The notes: a model not told the origin generated them from the letters alone. A stretch of 64,000 bases of DNA from Phycisphaeraceae bacterium (GCA_028284155.1 JANQSF010000033.1:1-64000); one strand, 5' to 3'; shown: positions 1-8,528, counted from the first letter of the stretch. Made by a program: numbers and translations.

Positions 1-2
1 AG

Positions 3-1454
3 GCGATCCTGCTCACGTTGGCGGGCCAACTCGACGAGGCGATGGCGGCGTGTCACACGCCCGGGTGGTCGCAGCAGCCCCCCGAATTGCGGCTGCGCGA
101 GGCACGCATCGAAACCCAACGCGGTCGGCATGAGCACGCGATCCGCATGGTCGAGCAGGTCGTGGCCGACGACCCCAACTTCTACGAGGGCTGGCAACTG
201 CTGGCCGACTGGTACATCGCGACCAGCCGGCTGGACGACTTCGAGCGGGCGGCCGACCAGTTGGTGCGCATCGCGCCCAACACCGCGGCCCCGCTGGTGT
301 ACCTGGGCGAGGCGATGCGCCGGGCCAAGCGTTTCAAAGAGGCTCGCAGCGCGTTCCGCAGGGCGCTTCGGATCGAGCCGGACAACATCCACGCGGCGAC
401 TTCCCTGGCTGAGTTGTACATGGACGACCAACGTTACGACAAAGCCAGCGCGATCCTGACCGACGTCCGTCGTCGGGCGCCGCTCGACCCGCACGCGGTG
501 TCCTGCCAGGTCCAGCTCGCCGTGGCGCTGGAAGACTTCAGCAACGCCCTGAGTTGTTTCAGGGTTCTCTGCGGCGACCCGCACGCCGAGGGAGAGCCGA
601 TCAACCGCGCGTACGAGCAGTTGCGCGAGTCGAAGGTTTCAGAAGCGATGAGCTTCATCTTGGAAGAGACGATCGAAAAGGACAAGATCAACCCAGATCT
701 CGGGGCGTTATGGGTCTATGACGGCGCGTTTCGGCAACAGTCGCTCCACGGTGCGCCCAAGCGCCTGGCGCGTTGTTTCCGGCACGATGAAGTCGGCGAC
801 CGTGCAGCCCAGACGTTCCTCAGCCTTGTGTTGGAGACGCACTCGTTCCGAGAGCTTCGCATCGTGATGGATCAGCATGAACACCGACTCCGCCGCAATG
901 TCGCCACGTGGGGCGCGGTCGGACAGGCTTTGGCGGAGATACCGGATCACGCGGGCGCCGTGCAGTGGCTTTCAGACTGGGAGTCGCGCAACGACGTCGA
1001 GCCGTGGGCGCTATTGCAGTTGAGTGTGTCATTACGCGAACTCGGTCAGACCGACGAAGCGTACCGTGTGATCTGGATCGGTCTGCAACTGCCGCCGGAC
1101 GGTTCAACGGAGTCGTTGCGTTTCTGGGCCGCGGTGGACCTGGCGATCGACGGTGACGCGGACGCGGCGATCGAGCAGTTGAGCTACATCGACTTTGATT
1201 CGCTGGACGATCTATACAAATGCCTGTTTTGTTTGGCCGACGCGATGGTCGCCATTCGACGCGCCCGCGGCGAGCCGGCGGGTTTTCGACACGCCAAGCA
1301 GGCCTTGCAGGAGACGGCCACTAAGTACCCCTGGCTGTTTAAACTGCGGCAGACGCACTGGGTCTATCAACATGCCACCGAGCGGATCTCGCAGGATGCG
1401 GGCGGGGTTGGGGCAGCTATCTGGAAGCGGTTCGCCAAACGACGAAAAGCCTAG
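3..1454 (+). CDS. TPR-repeat protein, 5' end cut off by the window
   Basis: The reading frame is open back to the first bases of the window, so the true start lies outside it; the TTG at 18 is only the first in-frame start-like codon. The visible 480 or so residues are helical and carry tetratricopeptide-like units near the N-terminus (for example YEGWQLLADWYIATSR, PLVYLGEAMRRAKRFKEARS and AATSLAELYMDDQRYDKASA), with degenerate units after them. TPR arrays are protein-docking scaffolds; nothing here shows a catalytic domain or the partner. The C-terminus is basic (KRFAKRRKA). A short spacer separates it from the PAP2 gene on the same strand. The specific function is unknown. Confidence 0.75.
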   Translation, partial: AILLTLAGQLDEAMAACHTPGWSQQPPELRLREARIETQRGRHEHAIRMVEQVVADDPNFYEGWQLLADWYIATSRLDDFERAADQLVRIAPNTAAPLVYLGEAMRRAKRFKEARSAFRRALRIEPDNIHAATSLAELYMDDQRYDKASAILTDVRRRAPLDPHAVSCQVQLAVALEDFSNALSCFRVLCGDPHAEGEPINRAYEQLRESKVSEAMSFILEETIEKDKINPDLGALWVYDGAFRQQSLHGAPKRLARCFRHDEVGDRAAQTFLSLVLETHSFRELRIVMDQHEHRLRRNVATWGAVGQALAEIPDHAGAVQWLSDWESRNDVEPWALLQLSVSLRELGQTDEAYRVIWIGLQLPPDGSTESLRFWAAVDLAIDGDADAAIEQLSYIDFDSLDDLYKCLFCLADAMVAIRRARGEPAGFRHAKQALQETATKYPWLFKLRQTHWVYQHATERISQDAGGVGAAIWKRFAKRRKA

Positions 1455-1516
1455 CCGGCCGCGCTTTGGTGTGCTCGTTGTCACGGGCCCGGTACGATCG
1501 GGTCGTGACAGGTTCA

Positions 1517-2176
1517 ATGCACAAACCGTTTGGTGGTCTTGGGGCCGCCATGCGCACCCATTGGCGGCTCAAACTGACGATGACCGCGACCCTGGCTGTC
1601 CTCCTGAACATCTCCTACTTCGTCCTGCACTTCGCGTCGCCGTTCGACGCGCGGGCGTTGCCGCTGACGCGGGTGGACGACTGGGCCGGGTTCGCGCCGG
1701 CGTGGGCGTGGGTGTACGTCACGCTCTACCTGGCGTTGGTTGTCATACCGTGGTTGGCGATGCGTCGTGTTCACATCCGTTTGTTTGCGCGCGGCGTCGT
1801 TTGGATGGTCGTCGCCTCGGGCTTGGTCTTTTTCCTGTACCCCGTAGCCGGGCCGCGGCCGCAGGGCGTTTCAGGCGGTGTCTTGTACGACCTGCTGGTG
1901 ACGGTCGATCCGCCGACGAACGCGATGCCATCGATGCACATTGCGCTGGCGACCTTTCTGATCGCGTTCGCGGGGCGAGCCGTGATTCGGCGCAGGCCGC
2001 GGCTAGGCCGAAGGTTGACGATCGCGGCGCTATGGGGCTGGGTCGCGGTGTTGGCATGGTCGACGATGGCAACGAAGCAGCACTACTTCGTCGACGTCGT
2101 CGCCGGCTTTCTGCTCGGCCTGGCGGTTCACGTCGGTATGAGGCGTTGGCGGCGTCGCGTTATCATGTCGCCATGA
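1517..2176 (+). CDS. PAP2-superfamily membrane phosphatase
   Basis: A multi-pass membrane protein of the PAP2 (type 2 phosphatidic acid phosphatase / inositolphosphotransferase) superfamily, which dephosphorylates lipid phosphates at the membrane. Visible family motifs are GPRPQG, PSMHIA with the catalytic histidine, and TKQHYFVDVVAG with the second catalytic histidine and the aspartate. About five to six hydrophobic segments flank them. ATG at 1517 or 1550 are both possible starts; an upstream GTG-like start at 1466 would add an unlikely basic leader. Its stop overlaps the start of the next gene in an ATGA arrangement (2173-2176), so the two are probably translationally coupled. The natural substrate cannot be told from sequence. 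Confidence 0.82.
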   Translation: MHKPFGGLGAAMRTHWRLKLTMTATLAVLLNISYFVLHFASPFDARALPLTRVDDWAGFAPAWAWVYVTLYLALVVIPWLAMRRVHIRLFARGVVWMVVASGLVFFLYPVAGPRPQGVSGGVLYDLLVTVDPPTNAMPSMHIALATFLIAFAGRAVIRRRPRLGRRLTIAALWGWVAVLAWSTMATKQHYFVDVVAGFLLGLAVHVGMRRWRRRVIMSP

Positions 2177-3150
2177 AGACAACCCACATCAACCGTTCGA
2201 TTGCCTCGACGCTGGCGGCATTGATCCTGTTAAGCCTTGGCGCGGCCCATTCATTGGCCGACCAGACGACAGGCCGACGCCTGCTCATCGCCGACTACGG
2301 GAAGAAGCGCATCGCCATCGTCGGGGCTGACGGCAAGACGCAGTGGGAACACAAGATCGGCCCGATCCACGACCTGCACTTGTTGGACAACGGCAACGTC
2401 CTGTTTCAATTGTCTTGGACGCGCATCGTCGAAGTCGACCCGAAGACGGACAAGATCGTCTGGGAATACGACTCGGCCAAGCGGAACGGTAACGCGGGCA
2501 AGCGTGTCGAGGTCCACGCGTTTCAACGGCTCGACAACGGGCTGACCATGATCGCCGAGTCGGGCCCGTCGCGGATCATCGAGGTCGACAAGGCCGGCAA
2601 GATCAAACATCAGATCAAACTGCAAGTGAGCAAGCCGCACCCACACCGCGACACACGGCTTGCTCGCAAACTCGACAACGGCCACTACCTCGTCGCACAC
2701 GAGGGTGACGGCGTCGTCAAGGAATACGACGCGGCCGGCAAGATCGTGTGGGAATACGCCGTGCCGTTGTTCGGCAAGAAGCGGAAGGGCGGGCACGGCT
2801 TGGACGCGTTCGGCAACGCGTGCTTTGCCGCGGTCCGTTTGCCCAACGGCAACACGTTGATCGCGACCGGCAACGGCCACAGCGTGATCGAAGTGACGCC
2901 GAAGAAGAAGGTCGTTTGGAAGCTCGATCAGAACGACCTGAAGGGGATTCAACTCGCGTGGGTCACGACGTTACAGGTGTTGCCCAATGGCAACCTGGTC
3001 GTCGGCAATTGTCACGCGGGCCCCAAGAATCCGCAGTTGGTCGAGATCACGCGCGACAAGCAGGTCGTCTGGCAATTCCGCGACTTCGACCGGTTCGGCA
3101 ACGCCGTGTCGAACTCACAGGTGCTCGACGTGAAAGACACGATCCGCTGA
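2173..3150 (+). CDS. Secreted PQQ/beta-propeller-type repeat protein
   Basis: About 325 residues, with a signal peptide (SIASTLAALILLSLGAAHSLA) and then repeated blade-like units of the form 'G..LIADYG..RI..VG.DGK..WEH', 'RIVEVDPKTDKIVWEYD', 'GDGVVKEYDAAGKIVWEY', 'HSVIEVTPKKKVVWKL'. The recurrent K-x-V-W-x-[YLF] strands are typical of PQQ-like or arylsulfotransferase-like propellers, often annotated in planctomycetes as PQQ-binding-like beta-propeller proteins. No cofactor site is certain. The start overlaps the PAP2 stop. The next gene, a sulfatase, converges with it 19 bp downstream. Periplasmic or cell-surface location is inferred from the signal peptide. Confidence 0.75.
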   Translation: MKTTHINRSIASTLAALILLSLGAAHSLADQTTGRRLLIADYGKKRIAIVGADGKTQWEHKIGPIHDLHLLDNGNVLFQLSWTRIVEVDPKTDKIVWEYDSAKRNGNAGKRVEVHAFQRLDNGLTMIAESGPSRIIEVDKAGKIKHQIKLQVSKPHPHRDTRLARKLDNGHYLVAHEGDGVVKEYDAAGKIVWEYAVPLFGKKRKGGHGLDAFGNACFAAVRLPNGNTLIATGNGHSVIEVTPKKKVVWKLDQNDLKGIQLAWVTTLQVLPNGNLVVGNCHAGPKNPQLVEITRDKQVVWQFRDFDRFGNAVSNSQVLDVKDTIR

Positions 3151-3169
3151 TCGGCAGGTCGTCAGTGCG

Positions 3170-4705
3170 TCAATTGGACTTGGCCGGCGCTTTGGGTTTG
3201 CGTGGCCGTTTGAATCCGGGGTATTTCGGCGCGCCACCGAGGTAGGGGAACTTGTCGAACACGTCGCCTTTGCCATGCGCTCGGGGGTCGCCGCTGGCCT
3301 TGAGTTCTGCTTCGAGCTGCGCGGCCAGGTCGGCTTTGACCTTGGCGTACTTGGCGTCTTTTGCGACGTTGTTGATCTGCCCCGGGTCTTTGCTCAGGTC
3401 GTAGAGTTCCACGGCCGGCCGCTTGGCGAAACACAGGTCGTACATCCTGCGGTGGGTCGCGTCTTTGTCTTTGTTCTCGACGATGTAGGTCTTCGTCGGG
3501 CCGTTGTCGGTGTCGGCGAACCACGCGCCGGGAACGGCGGCCTTGTCGTAGTGGGGTGTGCCGTTCGGCCAACGATTCGGCTTGTAGTTGCGGATATAAA
3601 GGTATCGGTCGTTGCGGATCGCACGTCCGGGGTAGCCGCCCATGTCGGGCGCTTCCTGCGACGGGACGTGCCGTTCCTTGCCGAAGATGACGTGTTCGCG
3701 TGTGTTGGTGACTCGGCCTGACTTAGCGCTGGCGAAGATCGGCATCAGGCTTCGGCCGGTCATGTCTTCGGGAACGTCGACACCGGCCGCTTCGAGGAAG
3801 GTCGGGGCGAGGTCGCAGAGACTGACGAAGTCGGTCACGTCGCGATTGCCCTTGATCTTGGCCGGCCACATGACGACCAGCGGCACGCGTGCTCCGTCGT
3901 CGTACAGGTTGCTTTTACAGCGTGGGAAGGGCATGCCGTGGTCTGAGGTCATCACGACGATGGTGTTTTCCAATACGCCCGCGTCTTCGAGCGACTTGAG
4001 CGCCGCGGCGACGAGCGCATCGAACCGCTGCACCTCGACGTAGTAGTCGGCCACGTCGCCGCGCACGGCGGCCGAGTCGGGGAAGCAAGCGGGTAGCTTG
4101 ATCTTCGACAGGTCCATGCCGGCCTGCTTGCCGGAGCCGAGTTTGAACGGGCGGTGTGGGTCGCTGGTGCCGAGCCAGTAGACGAACGGTTTGTCCTTGT
4201 CGCGCTGCGACATGAACTGCTGAAAGTTGCGGTAGCGTTTGCCGGCGATGTCGCGTTTGGGCGTCTGCGTTCGGCCTGGTCCCCAGCCCTTGCCGCTGAG
4301 GCCGGTGACGTAGCCGGCCTTGGCGAGTAGTTCAGGGTAGGTCGCCAGCCGATCGGGGAAGACGCTCCACAGGTTGCCCGCGCCGCCGAGCCGCCAGTGG
4401 TATTGCCCTGTCAGAATCGCGCCGCGCGAAGGCGTGCAGGAGGGCGACGAGATGAAGCCGTGGCGAAATAGGATGCCTTTCTTGGCGATGCGGTCGAAGG
4501 CCGGCGTCTTGACGACCGGGTCGCCGAGCGCCGAGGCGTGCGGGAATCCCCAGTCGTCGGCGATGGCGAAGACGATGTTGGGGCGGTCGTCGGCCAACAC
4601 GGCCGAGCCGGGCAGGGCGGTCAGGAACGCCGTGGTGATGAGCAAGAGGGCCAGGGCACGTCGGCGAACCGGGCATGCGGACAGGGCGGCTTGCGGTTGA
4701 GGCAT
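3170..4705 (-). CDS. Secreted type I sulfatase
   Basis: About 511 residues. A signal peptide (ALALLLITTAFLTALPGSAVLA) precedes the sulfatase fold: RPNIVFAIADDWG supplies the metal-binding aspartates (about D50/D51), and SCTPSRGAILTGQ is the C-x-P-S-R signature in which Cys90 would be converted to formylglycine by a sulfatase-modifying enzyme. MTSDHGMPF gives a further metal-site Asp-His. Type I sulfatases hydrolyse sulfate esters, commonly on marine polysaccharides, and are characteristically abundant in planctomycetes. ATG at 4705 has a GGAG ribosome site 10-13 bases upstream; an ATG further up at 4780 would hide the signal peptide. No formylglycine-generating enzyme is in the window. The substrate is unknown. 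Confidence 0.93.
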   Translation of the reverse strand: MPQPQAALSACPVRRRALALLLITTAFLTALPGSAVLADDRPNIVFAIADDWGFPHASALGDPVVKTPAFDRIAKKGILFRHGFISSPSCTPSRGAILTGQYHWRLGGAGNLWSVFPDRLATYPELLAKAGYVTGLSGKGWGPGRTQTPKRDIAGKRYRNFQQFMSQRDKDKPFVYWLGTSDPHRPFKLGSGKQAGMDLSKIKLPACFPDSAAVRGDVADYYVEVQRFDALVAAALKSLEDAGVLENTIVVMTSDHGMPFPRCKSNLYDDGARVPLVVMWPAKIKGNRDVTDFVSLCDLAPTFLEAAGVDVPEDMTGRSLMPIFASAKSGRVTNTREHVIFGKERHVPSQEAPDMGGYPGRAIRNDRYLYIRNYKPNRWPNGTPHYDKAAVPGAWFADTDNGPTKTYIVENKDKDATHRRMYDLCFAKRPAVELYDLSKDPGQINNVAKDAKYAKVKADLAAQLEAELKASGDPRAHGKGDVFDKFPYLGGAPKYPGFKRPRKPKAPAKSN

Positions 4706-4795
4706 TTCGTTGTGCTCCGTTGATTCTGTGTACCGCCGGGTTGGGTTGCGGCGGGTTGCGGAACGTGCATGATATCGCATCGTTCGGCCGACCCG

Positions 4796-4813
4796 CGCTA
4801 AGCCGCAAGCGGC
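4796..4813. repeat. Short palindrome, CCGCTTGCGGCTTAG family
   Basis: The sequence cgctaagccgcaagcggc reads on the minus strand as the same GCCGCTTGCGGCTTAGCG found at 10904-10923. It lies between the sulfatase start and the STAS gene. It is one of several dispersed palindromic repeats in this window. Confidence 0.6.
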
Positions 4814-4849
4814 CGGAGGGACTCATCTTCATTGAGGAACAGACGACCC

Positions 4850-5245
4850 ATGGTTGAACAGCAGGACTCACAATTGACTGATGGAGGACCGACCCGTTTG
4901 CGTGTGACGCGGGATCACGGTGTCCACGTGATGCGGTTCAACGAACCGCGACTCGACGGCACGGCCTGCCGGGAGATGTACGAGCAGGCGGTTGAGATCA
5001 CCGGCGGCAACGGGGCGCGGCTGCTGATCGATTTCAACGGCGTCGAGCATATCAACTCCGGCGCGATGGGCATGCTGGTGACGATCAAGAAACGCTGCCT
5101 CAGCGACGGGGCGCAGTGTCACGTCGTCGTGCCGGACGACCGGCAGCGTGAGATGTTCCACGTCATGAACCTGCAACTCGTGCTGAACCTGTTCGAGTCG
5201 AACGATGACGCGTTGCGCAAGTTCAAGCCGCCGGCGATTCAGTGA
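4850..5245 (+). CDS. STAS-domain protein (anti-anti-sigma factor-like)
   Basis: About 131 residues forming a single STAS domain. The conserved serine loop is HINSGAMGMLV, following the strand ARLLIDFNGVE; in RsbV/SpoIIAA proteins this serine is phosphorylated by an anti-sigma kinase and controls binding. ATG at 4850 is favoured over an upstream TTG at 4832, because an AGGA site lies at 4835-4838. It stands alone, without a kinase or phosphatase next to it, so its partner is unknown; a separate kinase/STAS pair lies at 9039-9847. It may instead be a generic STAS signalling module. Confidence 0.82.
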   Translation: MVEQQDSQLTDGGPTRLRVTRDHGVHVMRFNEPRLDGTACREMYEQAVEITGGNGARLLIDFNGVEHINSGAMGMLVTIKKRCLSDGAQCHVVVPDDRQREMFHVMNLQLVLNLFESNDDALRKFKPPAIQ

Positions 5246-5270
5246 CGGCCGCGACGCGACCGTCACCGTT

Positions 5271-5339
5271 TAGCGCAGCCGCTTGCGGCGTGTTGCGCTG
5301 TGGTGTTATCCGCACTGGACGCGCGGAGCAAGCTCCGCG
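5271..5339. repeat. Two short palindromes in the STAS-rplI spacer
   Basis: tagcgcagccgcttgcggcg (5271-5290) is a variant of the CCGCTTGCGGCTTAG repeat. cgcggagcaagctccgcg (5322-5339) is a perfect 7-bp stem with a 4-base loop, followed by gctaaac. The two genes converge here, so either could act in transcription termination, but neither has a T tract. Confidence 0.5.
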
Positions 5340-5391
5340 GCTAAACATGTGCCGTGTGGTTGTAGTTGATTGAATGAGTTTGCGTCGTGAT

Positions 5392-5961
5392 TTAGGACGA
5401 CGCGGCGGTTTGTTCGGCACCCTCGCCGTCGCCCTCCGCAGACGCCTCGCCCTCCCCGCCTTCGCCTTCTTCGCCGGACTCTTCTTCTTCTTCTTCCTCA
5501 GCCGGCTTGTCGGACACGACCCAGAGTTTGATCTCGGTCTTGAGGTCCTGGGCGAGGACGATCGGGATGGGGTAGCTGTCCAGGCGTTTGATCTGCTCGC
5601 CGATGCGGACGTGGCGGTCTTCGACGGCGAAGCCCTCGGCCTGTAGCGCCTCGGCGATGTCGTGTTGGCTGACGCCGCCGAACAAGACGCCCTGTTCGTT
5701 GGCTGAGCGTTCCATGGTCAGCTCGAACTCGTGGAGTTTCTCAATCATTTGCTCCTGGCTGGCGCGGATACGGGCCATTTCCTTCTGCACCTCTTCGCGG
5801 CGCTTCTGGAGAGCCTTGATCGCCTCTTCGCTCGGCTCGGTCGCCAAGCCACGGGGCAGGAGGTAGTTGCGGGCGTATCCGGCCTTGACATCGACGACGT
5901 CGCCGACGATGCCCAGGTTGTCCACGTTTTCGGTCAGAAGCAGGTTGAATGTCTTGGCCAC
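5392..5961 (-). CDS. rplI: 50S ribosomal protein L9 with acidic C-terminal tail
   Basis: The N-terminal half matches L9: FNLLLTENVDNLG, then DVKAGYARNYLLPRGLA, then a long helix (AIKALQKRREEVQKEMARIR) linking to the C-terminal RNA-binding domain. L9 binds 23S rRNA at the base of the L1 stalk. GTG at 5961 gives the normal N-terminus; an ATG at 6018 would add an unrelated leader. At about 189 residues it is longer than the usual 148-150, the excess being a Glu/Gly-rich acidic tail. It is the last gene of an rpsF-ssb-rplI cluster on the minus strand; rpsR, usually placed in this cluster, is missing. Confidence 0.95.
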   Translation of the reverse strand: MAKTFNLLLTENVDNLGIVGDVVDVKAGYARNYLLPRGLATEPSEEAIKALQKRREEVQKEMARIRASQEQMIEKLHEFELTMERSANEQGVLFGGVSQHDIAEALQAEGFAVEDRHVRIGEQIKRLDSYPIPIVLAQDLKTEIKLWVVSDKPAEEEEEEESGEEGEGGEGEASAEGDGEGAEQTAASS

Positions 5962-6122
5962 GGTGCTGTCCTTCGTACAGTGCGCCCTGTTGTTCGGTGG
6001 CTCTTGCGTGAGGACCACTTCCGGGGGCGGGGGAAGTTAGGCGTCGGCCCGCGTGCGACGTGCTCGCGGCGGTACACCAGCAGGTTGTTCATATGTCCGC
6101 GCGTGCGGCGGACGATGTGTGA

Positions 6123-6605
6123 TCAGAATGGGATGTCGTCATCTCCAACGGGTTGGTGCGGGGCGTCGTTGGGCGGCGGGGCCTGTTGTGATCGTCCACC
6201 CCCGGAAGGACCCCCGCCCCCGGAGGACGAGCCGCGGTTGTAATCACCGCCACCACCGCCGCCGCCTTCGCCACCGCGCGAGTCGATGAACTCGAAGCTC
6301 TCGACCACGACCTTCAGCTTCGAGCGGTTGTTGCCTTCTTTGTCCTGCCACTGGTCGAGTTTGAGTCGGCCTTCGACGTAGAGCGGTCGGCCTTTGCGCA
6401 GGTACTGGTTGATGACCTCGGCGGTGCGACCCCACGCTTCGCAGTCGACGAAGGTTGTCTCTTCCTGCATCTCGCTGTTCTGGTTCCGCCACTTGCGGTT
6501 CACCGCCAGGCCGATGTTGGCCACCGGCGTGTTGTTCGGCGTGTAGCGCAGCTCGGGGTCGCGCGTCAGGTTGCCCATCAACATGACTTTGTTCAGGTTC
6601 GGCAT
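6123..6605 (-). CDS. ssb: Single-stranded DNA-binding protein
   Basis: 160 residues. The N-terminal OB fold is typical: LNKVMLMGNLTRDPELRYTP, then TFVDCEAWGRTAEVI, KGRPLYVEGRLKLDQW and KLKVVVESFEFID. A glycine-rich linker follows (about residues 110-140), and the protein ends in DDDIPF, the acidic tail that recruits replication and repair partners. SSB coats single-stranded DNA. It lies between rpsF and rplI; the 161-bp gap to rplI is too short to hold a full rpsR on this strand. Confidence 0.97.
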   Translation of the reverse strand: MPNLNKVMLMGNLTRDPELRYTPNNTPVANIGLAVNRKWRNQNSEMQEETTFVDCEAWGRTAEVINQYLRKGRPLYVEGRLKLDQWQDKEGNNRSKLKVVVESFEFIDSRGGEGGGGGGGDYNRGSSSGGGGPSGGGRSQQAPPPNDAPHQPVGDDDIPF

Positions 6606-6679
6606 GAGCGGGCGCTCCCCAGATCGGTACGGGGCGGTCGACTGGCCGCGGCGTTATCGACGCGGCTGACGCGTGGGTC

Positions 6680-7192
6680 CTATTCCTGCGGCTTGTCTTC
6701 GGCGGTGTCGTCACCGGCTGGCTCGGCTGGCGCTTCTTCGACGGGCGCCGCGGCTTCGGCCGGCGCGGCGGTTTCGTCGGCGGGTGCCTCGGCCTCGCCG
6801 GAGTCGGCGGCTTCGGCTTCACGCAGCTTGACCTCGGCGCGGGCGTCGTCGGCGGCTTTGAGTTCGAGGCTCATCTCGGCCTCGCCCATATGCTCAGCCT
6901 TGGTCATCATCGTGCGCGTGATGCGCTCGGACAGGTTGCAGTCGCGGTCGATCTGCGTCAACGCCGTGTTCGAGCAGCGGAAGTACGAGATCAGGTACGT
7001 CCCGCGCTTCTGGTTCTTGATCGCGTAAGCGAGCTTGCGGTCTTCCCACTTGCGCAGGGTGACAATCTCACACTCGGCCTTGTCAAGAATCTCGCGGACG
7101 TGCTCGATCGCGCTGCCCAGATCGGACGCGGCTCCGGGGGTGAGCAGGAACAGGCCTTCGTACAGACGATCGGTCGCGGTGGCGGTTGCCAT
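6680..7192 (-). CDS. rpsF: 30S ribosomal protein S6 with acidic extension
   Basis: 170 residues. The N-terminal ~100 residues are S6 (RLYEGLFLLTP, IVTLRKWEDRKLAYAIKNQK, YLISYFRC, LSERITRTMM). S6 binds S18 on the platform of the small subunit. A GAGGAG ribosome site sits just upstream of the ATG at 7192. The C-terminus is a roughly 60-residue Ala/Glu/Pro-rich acidic extension, much longer than in most bacteria. First gene of rpsF-ssb-rplI. Confidence 0.95.
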   Translation of the reverse strand: MATATATDRLYEGLFLLTPGAASDLGSAIEHVREILDKAECEIVTLRKWEDRKLAYAIKNQKRGTYLISYFRCSNTALTQIDRDCNLSERITRTMMTKAEHMGEAEMSLELKAADDARAEVKLREAEAADSGEAEAPADETAAPAEAAAPVEEAPAEPAGDDTAEDKPQE

Positions 7193-7535
7193 CGGAAGGG
7201 CTCCTCGGCCGTCCGGTGGTCGAGGCCGCCTTCCGTAGGTCGGCCCCCGACGCCGGACCCGCCACCAACGCGGTGCGGGCCGGACGGCTCTGCAAGGGAA
7301 GCGGGATGATAGTCGGGGGGCGGTGGGGGAGCAAGGGTGTTTGGGGGAGAGGGGGCAGGGGAAATGAGACAGGGGTCAGGAGGCAGCGATCCATTAGGAA
7401 CAAGCCGGGTCTTTCCGAAGGCCCGGATCCGAACACCTGGAGACGTCCCGATCCGGGGCTTCGGAAAGACCCGGCTTATCACCGTGATTGCACCCCGCGC
7501 AACTTGACTTGCGACCTTCGACTTTCGACCCGCGA
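7193..7535. other. Spacer between rpsF and lipA
   Basis: 343 bases without a credible gene. It should contain the rpsF promoter and the 3' flank of lipA (both genes are on the minus strand, lipA upstream). A G-rich, purine-biased stretch runs from about 7300 to 7380, and the only clear structure is the 28-bp-arm inverted repeat at 7402-7477. I could not place a convincing -35/-10 pair. Confidence 0.5.
7402..7477. repeat. Palindromic repeat family A, copy 1
   Basis: Arms 7402-7429 and 7450-7477 (28 bases each, core aagccgggtctttccgaag) are reverse complements with one mismatch around a 20-base loop. Related copies lie at 46037-46105, 55956-56020 and, as a half element, 61119-61146. All are intergenic. 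Confidence 0.85.
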
Positions 7536-8528
7536 CTACTGCCCCTCCAACGTCAACACCTGCTCCTCCGCGTGGTAGCTCGACCGCACGAGCGGGCCCG
7601 ACTCGACGTGCCGGAATCCGAGCGATTCGCCGGTCGTTTTGAACGATTCAAACTGCTCCGGCGTCACCCACCGATCGATCGGCAGATGGTCGCGCGTCGG
7701 TTGCAGATACTGTCCGATCGTCAGGATGTCGCACGGCCCTCCAGCCCCTTCGTGCCTCCGTGCCTCCGTGCCTTCGTGCCTTTGCTCACCCTCGCCGGGG
7801 TCGCCGAAGCGACGCGCGCCGGTTCGTTCCACGACATCCCGCATCAACTCGACAACCTCGTCGTCCGTCTCGCCGATGCCGACCATGATCCCCGTCTTGG
7901 TCGTCAGCCCGGCCGCTTTCGAGCGGCGGAGCAGCTCGATCGATCGGTCGTACTTCGCCTGTGGCCTGACAAGTGAATAGAGACGCGGGACGGTCTCAAG
8001 ATTGTGATTGAGAATCTCAGGCCGTTCGTTGAAGATGATGTCGGCCGCGTCCCAATCGCCGCACAGGTCGGGGATGAGCACCTCGACACTTGTGCCCGGG
8101 CTTTGCCGGCGGACCTGTCGGATCGTCTCGACCCAGATCGACGCGCCGCCGTCGGGCAGTTCGTCGCGGTTGACGCTGGTGATGACGATGTGTTTGAGTC
8201 GCAGCAGCGCGGCCGCTTCACCGACACGTCGTGGCTCGTCGAGGTCGAGTGTCGGTGGTCGGCCGGTCTTGATGTGGCAGAAGCCGCACGACCGTGTGCA
8301 GGTGTCGCCGAGGATCATGAGCGTGGCCGTGCCGCGCGACCAGCATTCGCCCAGGTTCGGGCATTTGGCCGACTCGCAGACCGTGTGCAGGCCGTGCTCG
8401 TCCATGATGCCGCGCAGGCGCATGTAGCCGTCGCCGCCGGGCAGGCGGGATCGCAGCCAACGCGGCTTTCGGCCGACGCTCGGCTGCGACGGGGCGTTGT
8501 CGAGGATCTGGTCGTCGAGCGAAATCAT
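7536..8528 (-). CDS. lipA: Lipoyl synthase with in-frame repeat insertion
   Basis: 330 residues. LipA is a radical-SAM enzyme that inserts two sulfurs into octanoyl groups on lipoyl domains. It has the N-terminal auxiliary cluster cysteines ([12 protein letters not shown]), the SAM-cluster motif CTRSCGFC, the conserved [12 protein letters not shown] segment and the C-terminal RSSYHAEE. Compared with the normal spacing between MRD and DILTIGQYL, there are about 26-28 extra residues, including [14 protein letters not shown], encoded by an 8-bp tandem repeat (7747-7786). The frame is kept and all catalytic motifs remain, so the enzyme is probably active. No lipB is in the window. Confidence 0.95.
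   Translation of the reverse strand: MISLDDQILDNAPSQPSVGRKPRWLRSRLPGGDGYMRLRGIMDEHGLHTVCESAKCPNLGECWSRGTATLMILGDTCTRSCGFCHIKTGRPPTLDLDEPRRVGEAAALLRLKHIVITSVNRDELPDGGASIWVETIRQVRRQSPGTSVEVLIPDLCGDWDAADIIFNERPEILNHNLETVPRLYSLVRPQAKYDRSIELLRRSKAAGLTTKTGIMVGIGETDDEVVELMRDVVERTGARRFGDPGEGEQRHEGTEARRHEGAGGPCDILTIGQYLQPTRDHLPIDRWVTPEQFESFKTTGESLGFRHVESGPLVRSSYHAEEQVLTLEGQ
7747..7786. repeat. 8-bp tandem repeat inside lipA
   Basis: Five consecutive 8-mers of the form cc[t][tc]cgtg (ccttcgtg, cctccgtg, cctccgtg, ccttcgtg, then a diverged unit). In the minus reading frame they encode [13 protein letters not shown] recall this tandem motif as a common intergenic repeat in planctomycete genomes; here it is inside a coding region. 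Confidence 0.85.

Noticed and set aside
1195..2172. Upstream in-frame extension of the propeller gene at 2173
   Set aside because: The extension overlaps the TPR and PAP2 genes in another frame, and the signal peptide begins at 2173.
5962..6122. Possible rpsR (S18) between ssb and rplI
   Set aside because: The gap is 161 bases, too short for a complete S18, and its translation shows no S18 motif.
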